Origin: Hippopus hippopus
Taxonomy: Eukaryota > Mollusca > Bivalvia > Cardiida > Cardiidae
Length of the DNA stretch: 64,000 bases
NCBI GenBank assembly: GCA_946811185.2
Contig: OX328112.1
Location: 13,293,215-13,357,214 of the forward strand
Direction: 5' to 3'
The position numbers and the translations under genes were made by a program. Positions 1 through 14,000 of this stretch are shown in pieces (position 1 is the stretch's first letter; every line of letters starts with the position of its first letter). The notes beneath the pieces are model-generated. The model was not told the DNA's origin and made no database searches. It worked only from the letters and a program-made list of their open reading frames with translations.

Positions 1-257
1 CAGTCATATTGCAGCAAAAGCTCACATATTCATTCATATGTGTCCTCGATTTCTGGTAACCAGGAATTTCTCCTTTTCCAACACAGTTTTCTACCTATTT
101 AAGGACAAATACTATCAATTGAAAACATTTGAATTGTCTTCAGTAAATTCCTTCAATATGGACAAGTCTGAAATTTTGGGATGTTGTACAGGGTAAATAA
201 AGTTGTCCTGCACAAATTCATAAAGACTACAAAATTAATGTAGATAACCTATTTGCC

Positions 258-481
258 GTTTACCTAACGACAAAAAATTAGACACATCTAAATTGAATGC
301 ATTTGCAGACAACAAATCAAATGTGGCTCGAATGATGAAATTTGTCTCTGAAAGCATGGAAAACATGGTGGGAAAAGGAGAAAAAAAGCTGGTAACCAGC
401 ATTTTCTCCTTTTCCCATCACGTTTTCAAAAGTTTTCTTTGCTATGCCATTCAAACTCAGGATTGTGTGGTAAAGGATTAA
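258..481 (+). repeat. Family A palindromic MITE copy
   Basis: Ends in TGTGTGGTAAAGGATTAA and has the family A core hairpin around 355-430 (GAAAACATGGTGGGAAAAGG). Left end is decayed. Confidence 0.8.
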
Positions 482-510
482 CCAGTGGTTTCTCATTTAT
501 CTGCTTTTGT

Positions 511-765
511 TTGTAGTGGAGTTTAATGCCGTTTTAACAGCTTAGGTCATATCATGGCAGTCAGTGAACCTACGCATGTGTTTCCTGGCTTTCTCACACC
601 AGCTCTGACGCAACTTTCTTTCCACGTCACTGACTGCTTTTTCTCACATACATCAGAGGTGAGAGACAAAAAAACTGCCAGAAAGAAAGTTTGCCTCAAT
701 CTGTTATCCAACTCACAACCAACAGGTCACGAGTCAGATACACTAACCACCGAGCGACCTGGGCA
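511..765 (-). repeat. tRNA-derived SINE
   Basis: Body 'ggagtttaatgccgttttaa' at the left; at the right a minus-strand tRNA-like head (TCGCTCGGTGGTTAGTG near 740-760) with a decayed B box. Same family as 14855-15180. Confidence 0.7.
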
Positions 766-1895
766 GGCTTCCTTTATCTGCAATATTTTCTACCCTTTAA
801 AAGGGGAATACAATCATTTGAGCCACGTCTACCATGTCAAGATTTTTGTCATCGGGTAAAGGACTAAATGAAAACAAAATAAGCTACAAAATGTCATGCT
901 ACTGAATATTTATCATCATCAGAAATATTCATCATGCACTGTGATTTTTTCTACTCAAATTTTTGACTAAAAAAATGTAGAAGTTTTTAGTCAAATAAAA
1001 GGTACAACTGGATAAAACTTAACACATGCTCCATTACAAACAGAAATGTACAATCACAATGGCAAACAATTGAAACAAGGAACAATTCGACCTTAACTCT
1101 TTACCGCATAATGCCGACGTAAAGAAGCTTTTGAAAACATTGTGGGAAAAGGAGAAAATGCTGGTAACCAGCATTTTCTCCTTTACCCACAATGTTTTCT
1201 ACTGTATCAAAGAAAAATTGCACCATTTGAGCCACATCGAAATTGTCATCTGCAGATGCTCTCATTTTGGACAAGGCTAAAATTTTGTCGTCTGGTAAAG
1301 GGTCTAAGTGCCTTTCACAACTATAGCTGCCTTTGCAGCCAGTATAGATCAAGATCAGGCTGCACAAAATGTGTTTTAAAATGCTTTCACTAGTTTTGAT
1401 CGAATCACAAGTCCTGGGCTTGGTTTTAAAAGTACACTGTCCATGGAAACTCCTTGTATTGTCTTGTATTTGCTTGATGAAAGATTGGCCGAAAATGATC
1501 TTTCATTGTTTAGCTTGATGAAAGATTGGCCAAAAATTATCTAACTTTCACTGCTTTTGCGGAGAAGAACTGAGAAGAAAATATTTCAAGCATGTTATTC
1601 TTTGCAAATGAAGATTCTTTCATGACAAAACATACCCTTAAAACTACAGAAAAAATTTACATACAGCACATATTCTTTCTTGCATCTACACATATAACAT
1701 AAAAATTATGTCACTACTTATTACAACAATATCAAGCTTGAATTCTATCACATTTCGTAATTTTACATAAATTCTTAGACTTTATCAAATATTTAGCATC
1801 TACAAAGAAAAAATAAGATTACCTTCTTTCTCTCTCAGGAAAAATAAAGATCTGATTCAAACTCTCACATCCCAACTTTAAACACATACAACATG

Positions 1896-2055
1896 CTAAA
1901 AACAAACATATAATTTATTCACGCCATGCGGAGATGAGAAGATAATATAAGACCTGCGGAGGTCCTCCTCCCTGATCAAGCGGAGGAGAGCGCTGTCCCC
2001 GTCTTTCACGTAGGATATCTCTTGTACAGGGCCTTCGGACTGTATCTCATAGTGA
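1896..2055 (-). CDS. Exon 44: last visible exon, possible C terminus
   Basis: 160 nt, entering in phase 2, which fits exon 43. Reads HYEIQSEGPVQEISYVKDGD, LLRLIREEDLRRSYIIFSS, then PHGVNKLYVCF and TAG at 1898-1896. Alternatively a GTGAAT donor at 1922-1920 would end the exon at 1923 in phase 0, with the gene running out of the window. No polyadenylation signal AATAAA was seen in the ~500 bp after the stop. Base composition (GC-rich) and frame strongly suggest coding; the domain is not recognised. Confidence 0.68.
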
Positions 2056-5000
2056 CTGATATAGATATAAATAGCGTTTTATAAAGCACTAGTCTATGTT
2101 GTTTAGGAAATCATATACTTAGATTATTTGTCATTTCTTGGAAAAGGTTACAAAGTTATCTATGTCATTTTACAGTGATTTTTATATATACCACACTGTT
2201 TACTACAACGTCATGAACTATCAGCAACTTTGGCAAACTCCTTACCAAACAACAAAATTTTAGATTTGTCCAAAATGAAAGCATTTGAAGCTGACAAATC
2301 AACTGCATCTCAATTGGCAGGATGTCTTTGGTAGGGTGAAAAACAATGTAGGAAAAGGAGAAAATGCTGGTTACCAGCATTTTCTCCTTTTCCCACAATG
2401 TTTTCAAAAGGCTTCTTGTTTAAGGTTGTACAGGATTAAACACTTGCCATAATGGACTGTTCTGTGACTGAAGTATTTGATATTTCTTTTTAATAAGCAT
2501 TTAATTCCAATACTCATAAATGTGCCAATATGTAACACGTTTTCAAAGAAATTGAAATTGAAAAACTTACATAGCATAGGCAAATATGTCAAAAAATGAA
2601 ATACCCATAAAATTCTATAAAAGTTAAACCCAGTAAATTAATGTATTTGTTAATAAAATCAGAGAACTGCAAATTGACTCAGATCAGATGCTGCAAATGG
2701 AAAATCTTAGTTTGATACAGACTGTTGGTTTTGGTCATATGCAGGGGTAGATTTTTTTCTTTTTTTACAATATGGATCTAAACTATCAAAATGAAATGGG
2801 CAATGCTCTGTGAAAAGGGGGCTTCATGTATCTGCAAAAAGTATCAACCCATGTCAGTCTGAGCAGTTTGTGAAGGCTGACATGGGTCTAAACTTTTTGG
2901 TATTTGTAAATTTTCTGCATGTCCAAGGACCATTCTACCTCATGATTTGGTTGATTGTTGGACTAGATGGATTTTGTGGATCCCTAATAATGTGACGACT
3001 TGCTTGAACATGTCACAGAGATGCATTAACCCTTTACCACACTTTCCCCAACTTTTAACAACCTTGAGGAAGAAGCCTATGGAAAACAATGTGTGAAAAG
3101 GAGAAAATGCTGGTTACAATCATTTTCTCCTTTTCACACATTGTTTTCTACCCTAAAAGTTAATTTCATCATTTGAGTCACATTTAAATTGTCATCTGCA
3201 AATGCTTCTCATGTGGTAAAGAGTTAAACCCCTTTTTGTAAGAGTATGGCTCATTTTCAGAATGGGCTATTATTGACTTACGGTGAGGTCTGTCTAGGTT
3301 CAAGTCTTGTTTCAGTTGTATATTGTGGTATAACAGTTTCTGGCTCTGGTTCTTTTCTCTGTCTAGGTGCAATCTTGAACTTAGGAGCTATTTCATCCTT
3401 TTTGATGGGCTCAGCTGTGGTATATAAATAGCAAAATTAGTTATAAGGGCGCAAACTGTATTCATTATTTTTACATTTCCACTATTCTAAGTTTTAACGA
3501 CCCCAGAGTTGGAAGTTTTTAAAAACAGGGTGGAAAAAGGAGATGCTTGTAATCAGCATTTTCTATTTTTTTACCACAAAGTAGTCTACCTTTTCAACCC
3601 TATTTTTCCTACGTTTTTCAATGTTTTTTTTTTTTTTAATCTTCTAAAGACAAAGCCTGGGTTGATACTTGTTGCAGATGCATTAAGCCCCCTTTTCACA
3701 GAACATGGCTCAAATAATTATCTTCCACAAAATCAAAAAGCTATTCTTTGTATAAAGTATTAATTATTAATTCCTTGTGTGCAAAAAGAAATCTCAATTT
3801 TCAATCTATATTTTCCAGAATCTTCTAACTATAGATGAGAACTTATTCAAACACAACTTCTCAAAACATACAAGAAGGGATCGCAGACCATAATTTAGTA
3901 AAATACGTACGTTGAACTACAAGCTTGGCCCTGCATGAAGCAGTTCCAGCCACATTGACAGCGGTACACTGGAACCAGGCAGCATCGATTTTCTTGGCAT
4001 CCTCAATATACAGTGAGGATCTACCATTGTCTGTTTCAATCCTGAAAATAAGCAGAGATAGTTTTGTCATTAACCTTCAACAAGGAGATCCTGTCTTTTC
4101 ACAGCTCTAGCAAAGAAGGCTTTGGAAAAAACAATATGTGATATGGATAAAACGCCTGCAACCAGCAGATTGGGTAAAAACTTGTTTGTCTGCTATTGAA
4201 GCTTCTTGACAATTTGTTACTGTATGGTCAGCCCCATTGTTAGTCCCTGGCAGAGAAATTAATTTCAAACTAGGGTACAACCGGCCAGGTCACTCTATCT
4301 TTTGCTTACCTTTTCCCTGATTTTAAAAATTCATTTTTCTGCCAGTCACTAACATCTAAATGAATTTTAACATCTGCTTTGATTTTTTGGCAGCTATTGA
4401 GCCTTCAATGTATCAAAAATAGGACAAAAACTTACTTATAGTCCTTGTTTGGAGTCAACATTCGGTTGTTCTTCTGCCAGCTGATCATTGGTGTGGGAGT
4501 GCCCACAGCCTTGGCAGTCAAGGTCACAGACTGACCTTCCTTTATTGTGTAATTCTGCATGCGTTCCACAAACTTGGGTGGCTGCATCTGTTCTCGTTCT
4601 GAAAAAAATTGAAAACATCCTTATACAATGTGCATAATTCAAATGAATTCATTTTCTCCTTTACCAAACAACTAAAATTTGGACTTTTTCAAATCCAAAA
4701 CCTGTACAGATGCTTAAATGAAATGTCGCTCAAATGGTGGGAATTGTTTTTGAAAAGGTAGAAAACATTGTGGGAAGAGAAGGAAATGCTGGTTGGTCTG
4801 CATTGCATGCCCCAGCCATGTGCCTTTGCCCTATTTGTTTGATATGTCCCATTTGCACTTTGTTTTAAGTTGCTAGTCTTAACTATATTTATAGTTAACA
4901 GTTTATCTCTTTACTAAACAACTGAAGTTTACACTTGTCTAAATTGGACGAATTCACAGACAAAAAAAAGATTTGGGCTCAAAAGATGAGATTTGCCTTT

Positions 5001-8000
5001 GAAAGATTAGAAAACATTATGGAAAAAGGAGAAAATGCTGGTAACCAGCATTTCTCACCATGTTTTATATGACTTTTTCCTCAGAGATCTTAATAATCAA
5101 AATTGTGTGGTAAAGGGTTAAATAGTTTGTTGAGCTCAACCCATATTTCTCCCGATTTTGCTGTTTTTCTCTAAAAAAATGTAAAATGAAAAGCTTTGCC
5201 TATCTAACTACCGGTGATTTCAGAGCCCTAGTAAAATAACTTACATGAATCATTATTATCAATACTCACCCAGTACTCTAAGGTTGACGGTAAAAGTTGT
5301 CTCCCCTCCTTTATTAGTAGCCACACATTTGTACAGTCCAGCATCATAGGGTGATGCTTTGGTGATAATGAGAGAATGGACACCATCTTCATTCACCACA
5401 ATCTGTAAATTAAATAAACATGAGTCATGATCTAGCAAAAGAGGGTTTACTGTATCTCTGTGATGCATTACACCAAGCAAGTCATCACATAATTATGGAT
5501 CCCTAAAATCTGTTTTGTCAAAGAAACTGAATCCATAAGTAGAATGGTCTTTTAATATGCAGAAAATTCACAAATAGGAAAAGCTTTTGACTCATGTTAG
5601 CCTGCTCAGACTGTGTGGGCTGACATGGGTCGATACATTTTGCAGATGCAATAAGCCCCCTTTTCACAGAGCATGGCTCAAATAATTGTAAAAAATCGTT
5701 TTCCTTTTTGTTTTGTTTGGCATGAATAGAAATACAGATAACTAGCTCTGTACTGTACTAGTAAAATACAATGAGACAGGGGCTAAATTTAACAAGAGCA
5801 CTGTATATGGGTACCAATGCTTGTCTGGTTGCTTGATTTTCAGTGATTAATCCAAGTCAAAAAAGGAGGCATAACTGTGTCAAAAATACTTTGATGATTA
5901 CCTGCCCTTGTTCTATGGGTTTCCCTTTTGATAGTGAACAACTTGTCTAAGTTTGAAGTAAAGCTATAACCCTTAAACCTGTACCACACAAGAAGGCTTT
6001 TAAAAACCATTATGAAAGAAAGGAGAATAGTTATGCTGTTTTTACCAGCATTTTCTCCTTTTCCCACAATGTTTTCTACCAAATCAGAGACAATTTCATA
6101 ATTTGTACATTTCATTTGTCGTCTGCAAATGCTTTCAATTTTGGACCAGTCTATAATTTTTATCGTGTGGTAAAGAGTAAATACATGAAAACCCTACTAG
6201 CCTCCTATATCAGATGCACTAGAATAAGCCAGCAAGAGGGCTTAATCCTCAACCCCGTACCAGGTGATAAAATTCTAAAGTTGCCCAAATTGAAAGCATT
6301 AGCAGACAACAAATTAAACGAGCCTTAAATCAAATGATTTCGATTTGGAAGGTTAGAAAACATTGTAGGAAAAGAAAAAATGCTGGTTACCAGCATTTTC
6401 TCCTTTTCCCACAATGTTTTCAAAAGCCTTTTTTGTTGGGATCATTAAAACAAGGAATCGTGTAGTAGAGGGTTATACATGGTCATTCCTTACCTTGTGA
6501 TAGTCATCTGGATGAACAAGTCTATCGTTGCAGTACCATTTCAGCTCTGGGAGGGGACGACCAGTGACCAGAGTATCAAACCTGACTGTATGACCTTCTC
6601 TGACCTCTGAATCTTCCGGTCTCATCTTGAATTGTGGCTTCAACTGGGATTCAAAAACACCACTAGCATCTTGTGGTTGTTCCTGGGGGGCTCGAGTGGA
6701 GTCCCTAAAAATGTCAAGGTTTCGATGAAACATATACCCTTTAAGACTGAAGATAATAATAATAATACTGCTGGTCTGATAGAGTTATCCCTCTTTGAGC
6801 ACTCTTGTGTTTATATAGTAAGAAAATAAATAAGTCTCACAAGACAGCATCATATCATCAAAACCAATACATTGCCTGTAATGTAGTAAAATCATTAACT
6901 AACCCATTCTGGGCAAAAAAAGATTGTGAAATGAAAGCCTTATTATAATAAGTGAACACAGCATTGCAAAGAAATGTACCTCTTTTCAAACAAATGGCTG
7001 TGTTTGATTGTAATTTCATACATGATGTCATTGGTTTTTGTTTACACATGGTCCCTGTAGTATGTCTAAATGTTCCTTTAACTTGAAGAGTTCAGCTAAT
7101 TGAAACAAGATTGTAAAATAAAAACATAGACAAAGAAAACCTTGCTACATGTTACTGAGCATAGGTGTAGCCAGAATTTAAATATTCATAAGCACAGTGA
7201 GGCACAAAGGGTTAAGTAGGTGTAGTAGGTGTAGCCAGGATTTAAATGTTCATAAGCACAGTGAGGCATAACGTGCTGAATTGGGAGAGAGTCAATGGGG
7301 GAGGGAGTGACAGGGCATGGGGGTTCGGGAGGAGAGGCTCCCCCAGAACATTTTCAGAATTTAGATGCCAAATGGTGGGTTCTGGTATGTTTTTGACTGC
7401 GTTTTATGTATAAGTGATTTGTCACTAATTGATCTATTGCTATTAAAAAAAAAATTTTTTTTTTCAACCTCTCTTTTTTATAAGCACATATGTATTGTGC
7501 GTAATGGGCAGTGCACCCTTGCTGAGGAAATAATAAAGGATATTCAGAGCTACTCTTAGAGCCTCAAATAAACCTAACATTGGCAATTTCATGGTTTGAA
7601 ATGATTTCTCTTCAAAAAGTTTTCAACATTGAAAAGACTAAACCTTTGAGGTCTGTGTGAACAAGTTTCGGAAGCTGCACATTTCAATGTGGTCTAGTCC
7701 AAATTTTGTTGTTTGGTAAAGAGTTAACAAGTTTATGAAGCTGTACCTTCTCATAATCCTGTCCAGTGTATCAGGGTGCACAAATGAGGTAGCATCAATA
7801 TTTCCTACACGATCAATCAACAGCTGGCTTGAACATGTGTCTTTTCCGAGAGAGTTAACGGCAAGTACAGTGTAGTATCCGGTATCCTCTGGCAAGGCCA
7901 TTCGGATACGGAGCGTACAGAATCCATCACGGTTGTACTTGATCTCGTATCTGTTGGAGCGTTTAACTCTGTGTCCGTCTTTGTACCAGGCAACCTGAAA

Positions 8001-11000
8001 TGAAAAAGGTACTTTTACAATTGAATTCTTTATTGCGGAAAAACCAATTCTAATGCCAAATTTAGAACAGAGTGTTTGAAGCTGTCAATGAAAAAGACAC
8101 AATTACATGAGGCAAGAATTTGCTTTATTTCTTCTTTTGTTTTTCTAATTATAAAAAAAAAAAAAGATTATCCCTTTCCTTAACCCTTCACCACACAATC
8201 CTGAGTTTTAACCATTTGGATAAGTAGGCCTTTTGAAACACTGCGCGAAAAGGAGAAAATGCTGGTAACCAGCGTTTTCTCCTTTTCCCACAATGTTTTC
8301 TAGACTATCTGATACAAATCTCATCGTTTGTGCCACATAATTTAAATTTTGCCGTCAGTGCTTTCAAATTGGACCCATCTAAAATATTGTCGTTTGGGAA
8401 AGAGTTAACCACACAATCCAAAATTCTCCTTTTCCCACAATGTTTTTTAGACTATCTGATACAAATCTCATCGTTTGTGCCATATTAAATTGGACCCATC
8501 TAAAATATTGTCATTTGGGAAAGAGTTAACCACACAAATCCCAAGTTTTAACTACCCTGAAGAGAGAAGGCTTTTGAAGACATTGTGGGAAAAAGACGAA
8601 ATGCTGGTAACCAGCTTTTTTTCCTTTTCCCACTAAACTTGCTACCCTATCAAGGACAGACATCATCAATTGAGCTGCATTTATTTTGCGATAAATACAT
8701 GGCTTCAATTTGGTCAAGTCCAAATTTTTGTTGTTTGGTAAAAACTTAAAATGATTCTCAATGGAGTCTTCTGTACAGGTATGGGGGCATGTCTAAAAAT
8801 AGCCGGTATAGAAAGTGATCCAAAAGAGTATTGACTGATTGAATTGACATGTGTTTTACGCCGCTTTCAATACTATTTCAGTCATATCACAGCGACATGC
8901 TCACATATTCATGCATTTCCTGGGTTTCACTAGAACTAGGCTAAGGCTCTTAAGTGTTTTGCCCAAGGACACTCCAACGTAAAACCCAGTGGATCAAGTG
9001 AGGCTTGAACCCTGGACCTCCAGGTCACGAGTCCTACACCTTGCTACTGAGCCACGCCGTATCCAATCAAAAACAGGAAAGTATGCTTTTAACTCTTTAC
9101 CTCACAACTCAATTCTAGACTGGTCCAAAATGAAAGCATTTCTGGATGACAAAATAAATTACAAAATATTACTGGAATCTGTTTTTAGGAGGGGTAGAAA
9201 ACATTGCATGAATAGGAAAAAAAGGCTGGTTTTCAGAATTTTCTCCTTTTCCAATAATGTTTTCAAAAGTTTTTTTTTTCTGAGGGTCATTAAACATCGA
9301 GACTGTTTGGTTATGGTTAAATGTTTAATATCAAATTTACAGAATTAATAACTAGACATAATATCTTTTCAATGTCATTGAGTGATAACTGTCATCTACC
9401 AACACTTTCTTTACTGTACAAATATGCCTTTTTTTTTTTAACAGTCCATAGCTTTTGAAAACATTGTATGAAAAGGAGAACAAGGCTAGTACATTACTGA
9501 ATGAGCAACTGAAGAGCAAGTGAAGTATAGAGAGCCAGCATGACTGTGGAAAAGCTTAGTAGTAATTCTGTGATAGTGCCTTACCTTTGGTCTGGGTTTG
9601 CCAAAAATTCTGCACACAAAGGTGGCATCAGCCCCTTCTATCAGATGGAAGTCCTTCATCCTCTGAACAATTTGTGGGGGCATATCTGCAGCGAGTGCAT
9701 TTTCTGTTACGTCTGTATCATATTCTGAAGTCTCCGTCTCACTCGCAAACTTTACTTTTCCGTCACGATACTGAATTTCCTCTTTCAGACGGTCTTCGAA
9801 GTGGGACACAGCAAAGTCCTGGATAGGTGTAACAAATACAATTTACCATGTTTGTAAGAAAAAAAGAGTAATACTTAGATTAAAACATTAAGGCTGACAA
9901 TGCTGTAAGACTTTGTTGGGTGTTCAATGCTGTTTTCACCATTAAATCAGTTATGTCAACCTGTAAGTTCACCTATTCATATTTCCTCTGTACTTCCAAC
10001 TACATTCTGTCCAAGAACTTACTGGTTTCCTACATGAACATCATGGAAACAATGTTTAGCCATGAGGGATGGATCATGTCCTAATGACTATCATCTATCC
10101 TCAGAAAGAATTTGGCCTGGCTGGGAATCAAACTGGTGACCCCTCAGTCTCTAGTCCTGTATGTTAATGATCAAGTTCCCTATTACAAGATAATCATGTG
10201 GATGATTTATAAAGAAATGCAATATATCTTGCAAATCATATTGTCATTTTGTTCTCAAGTAGTTCTGCGATATCATACAGTAGAAGTTTGAAAGGTCTAT
10301 TACAAGGCTCCTTTCTGAATGTTTATCACATCATTCAAAAAAGAATTTTTTCCTTTTTTTCAAACATTTCTTTCTGTTAGTTTAACTACATTGTGGTATA
10401 GAGGCAAAGGGCAAAATTTCAAACTTGTTCATATTGAGAGCATTTTCAGACAACAAATAAAAGGTAGCTCAAAAGATAGAATTTGTAAAAAAAAAAAAAA
10501 AATATGGTAAAGGGAGAAAAACTAATGCTTGTTACCAGCATTTTCTACTTTTCTGAATATAATTTCAAGAGCTGATTTCCTTGGGGTTGTACAAAAAAAA
10601 CAAGAGGGCCATGATGGCCCTGTATTGCTCCACTGGCTAATAAGTAAAATCCCTACACACCAAACATTACAATACTTGGCCAATTGGTTTCGAACTAGAG
10701 GACAAACAAAATTTTCTCTGTAAAAATTACAAGAAAGTAATGAACCCATGGCAAAGCCATTTATGACCACAGAGCTATAATTACTTGAATCCTGGTATAG
10801 GTCCACAAGATAAAGCCCCACACCAAATAATACAGGTCTGTGTATCATGTCTATGGTTGTAAACAAGATTTTCAAAGTTTCCTCATTAAAAGACCCTATA
10901 AAACATGAGACTCCTGAGACAGGGCTAAATTTGGTAGCCCAAGGTCTTATGGAAAGTAACAAAAAGATTTCTAAAAATTTTACTAAATAAGCCCATCTAA

Positions 11001-14000
11001 AACTTGTGATCCCTGTGAATGGGCCAATTTTGACGCGCGCATGACAGACACCAGGCCATGACATAAGCCTACTGGCCTTTGGCCAATGGAGCTAAAAAAC
11101 CCTAAGAAATGTATGGTAAGACTTAGTAATCATATGGTGGTAAAAAAAAAAACGGTACCTGCTCATCCCCAGCAACAGGCTGGTACTCCGTTTCCTCTGG
11201 GTGTGACATTCTGTAGTCCACATTGCTTTCCAAAATCCTCTCAGACCTAGGAATGAAGAAATCTTTCTCTGTCTTTCTCTGCTGCTGTTGGGATTTCTGT
11301 AACACTTCCTTGTCAAAGGGAATCTGTGGTGGCATTGATTTTGGTAGTGGTGGTGGGGGTACCTCTTTCTCTGTGAAATGTAACATATCAATTACAATGA
11401 AAATTGAGTTAGCTATCCCTTGTGTTGAGCAGACAGCTTCATCAAGCAGCTAACTACATAAAGCAGACACTGTTTTTGGTCTGAACTGAAAGCTTTCAAT
11501 CAACTGACTGAATTCTGCTTTATTCTGTTTTGAACATATTAAGTTGTATCAAAGTAACAGCTCACTTGTTCATGAGTTTCCTTGATCTCATTGGTACCAG
11601 CGAGTAGCTACAGGCTTTGCAGTACCAGGGGCATTATCACAAGATCACCAAATGCAGATGCCAACACCAAGCTGCAGTTGCTTTATCATTCCAAATTGAA
11701 AGTAAAAAAAGGGGCAAAACTGTGTCAAAATTATTTTTTTTACTTACCAAACAGCAAAATTTTAGACAAGCCCAAATCTGACATAAGCTGGTGTTTAAGA
11801 TGAAATTTTATGAAACATTTCTAAAACAAATGTTAATATTAAGCTGGCCTTAGCATTTTTATAGCCAAGTTTAATAACAGTTTTCTCTTAAAAGCCAAAG
11901 AATGTCAGACTCTTCATCACATAATGATCTTTCACAAATTATTGAGCAGAATATGCAAAACCATACATGCACAGGTGGTAATTTCCATGAAAAAAAAAAA
12001 AACATCCTGATTCATGTCTCTGAAAGAAGGATAAAATGCATAATAAATAATGTCACAATTTGTTTATCTTAAATATGTGTAAGATAAGAAAATTCATAAT
12101 GGATATATTGCACTCAAAATAAAGAAGGTTATGAGATAAAACTTACTCTCCACTGGTAACAGCTGTGCAGTTGTAACAGCCTCACCCACAGGGTTGATAG
12201 CTGTACAGGCATATTCTCCTGTGTCTCTGGGTGTGCAGCGTGATATGATCAATGTACAGCGACCTGAATGTTCGTCTATAGATATTCTGTGTCTGAAATG
12301 GAGAGAAAAAAACGTCAAAAATGTTCTGTAAGGGAACCCGATTCACAGCAAATATTTTTTACCAATTTGCAAGTTACAATTTATGCACCCTGAAAAAAAT
12401 TTTTATTTCAGTATAGTACTGCTTAACCCTAGAGCATATGGCAAAATTCCAGACTAGTCAAAACCCAAAACATTTGCTAACAAATTAAATTAGGCTCAAA
12501 TTGTAGAAGTTGTCTTTGATAGGACAGAAAACGCTGTGGGAAAAGGAGAAAATGCTGGTTACCAGCACAGCTCATATATAAATACATCTGAAAATACAAT
12601 TAAGAAAAAGGATATTACTCATTGTAGGCATTAATTCTTCTTCATCACAAGGATTTTAGAATTATTTAGTAGCAAGATGTAAAAAGTTATGTGAAGAACA
12701 TACTGAATGAAAGTACGACACTAACAATTAACCTATTACCACACAATCCCGAGTTTTAACGACACAAGGCAGCCTTGTAAAAACATTGTGGGAAAAGGAG
12801 AAAATGCTGGTAACCAGCATTTTCTCCTTTTCCCACAATGTTTTCTACCCTTTCCAATACATATTTCAGTTCCTGAATCATAGCTAATTAGTTGTCTGCA
12901 AATGCTCTGAATTTGGACTAGTCTAAAATTTTACCATTTTGGAAAGAGTTAAATTCAAGAATCACGACTTGAAAAGCAGGAAATTAGTTCAACTCACAGG
13001 TGCCTTTGATTCTGCTAGCCAGGACAGGAAGGTATTTAGTATCAATTATCAAGTGATAGAATGTGTGTTCAAAAACCAAAACGAAAATATCGATATGGAA
13101 TACTACATGTATGTTGTAGTAACCTTTCTGGTGCTTGTACTTGATTTGAGCAGTGTGAGAAAATTTGATATCGTGCAAGACCACAGGTCAAGCGAGATGT
13201 CAAAATTTTCTTACACAGCAAGAAGTTAATACAAGCACCAGGAAAGTTACTACAACATAATATCCTTTAATTATATACCTACCTCTTTCAACGACTACAT
13301 TTTGCAATTATTGACATTTTATTCGAAAATGGTAAACAAAATGAGACGATTAATGGCGTGGAGGGTAGTAACTCTGTTTTTATGAATGGTGGTGGTGTGG
13401 AGAGTGTGGAGAGTTGTAACTCTGTTTTCATGAATGGTGGATGAATATCATAGCGCAACATTTTGACTGATCAAATCGCAAATCAATGCATGTTTTGTCC
13501 ATGTGCGAGTTACTTCATCATTCCATATTTGGAACAGTATTTGACAGTAACTGATTTTTTTTTTGTCGTGTGTGTTATTTCATCCGCATGCAATGCATGT
13601 ATTTGAGCTGGAAAATTCACTGGTATATAATAAATAGAGGTTATTACATGGCTGATGAGGGCCGGAGAGTGTTATCGGCCCTCCACCTTGATATCTGTCC
13701 CGAGGGCTTTAGCCCGAGGGCAGATTTCGAGGTGGAGGGCAGATATCATTCTCCGGCCCTCATCAGCCGTGTAATAACCTGTTTATTACATTCATGGATC
13801 AACTGCTCGATATTTTCGTTTTCTAACATGCTTAAATACTTATAACAGAGAAATTCTTGTTTTCATTCGACAAAACCTTTTCCGTGGGTAAACATCACAT
13901 TCATGACGTAATCATGCATCATTAATCTTAACTATCGCAGTTGCATAAACAGTATAAGGACGTTTTAAATAAACAGTTCATCTTTATTCATAGTTAAAAA

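Larger units (their letters stand above)
1..1895. other. Region beyond the last exon: repeats only
   Basis: SINE tail fragment at 1-60; family A MITE at 258-481; tRNA-headed SINE at about 511-765; family A MITE at 1093-1306; partial foldback with AGATCAAGATCAGGCTGCA at 1306-1375; a 37-bp tandem duplication (GCTTGATGAAAGATTGGCC) at about 1471-1540. From 1550 to 1895 it is AT-rich with nothing recognisable, possibly 3' UTR of the gene if exon 44 is terminal. Confidence 0.6.

Noticed and set aside
10522..11064. 180-residue open frame on the minus strand
   Set aside because: Lies inside the 'caagagggccatgatggccc' repeat and family A debris; no domain and no splice context.
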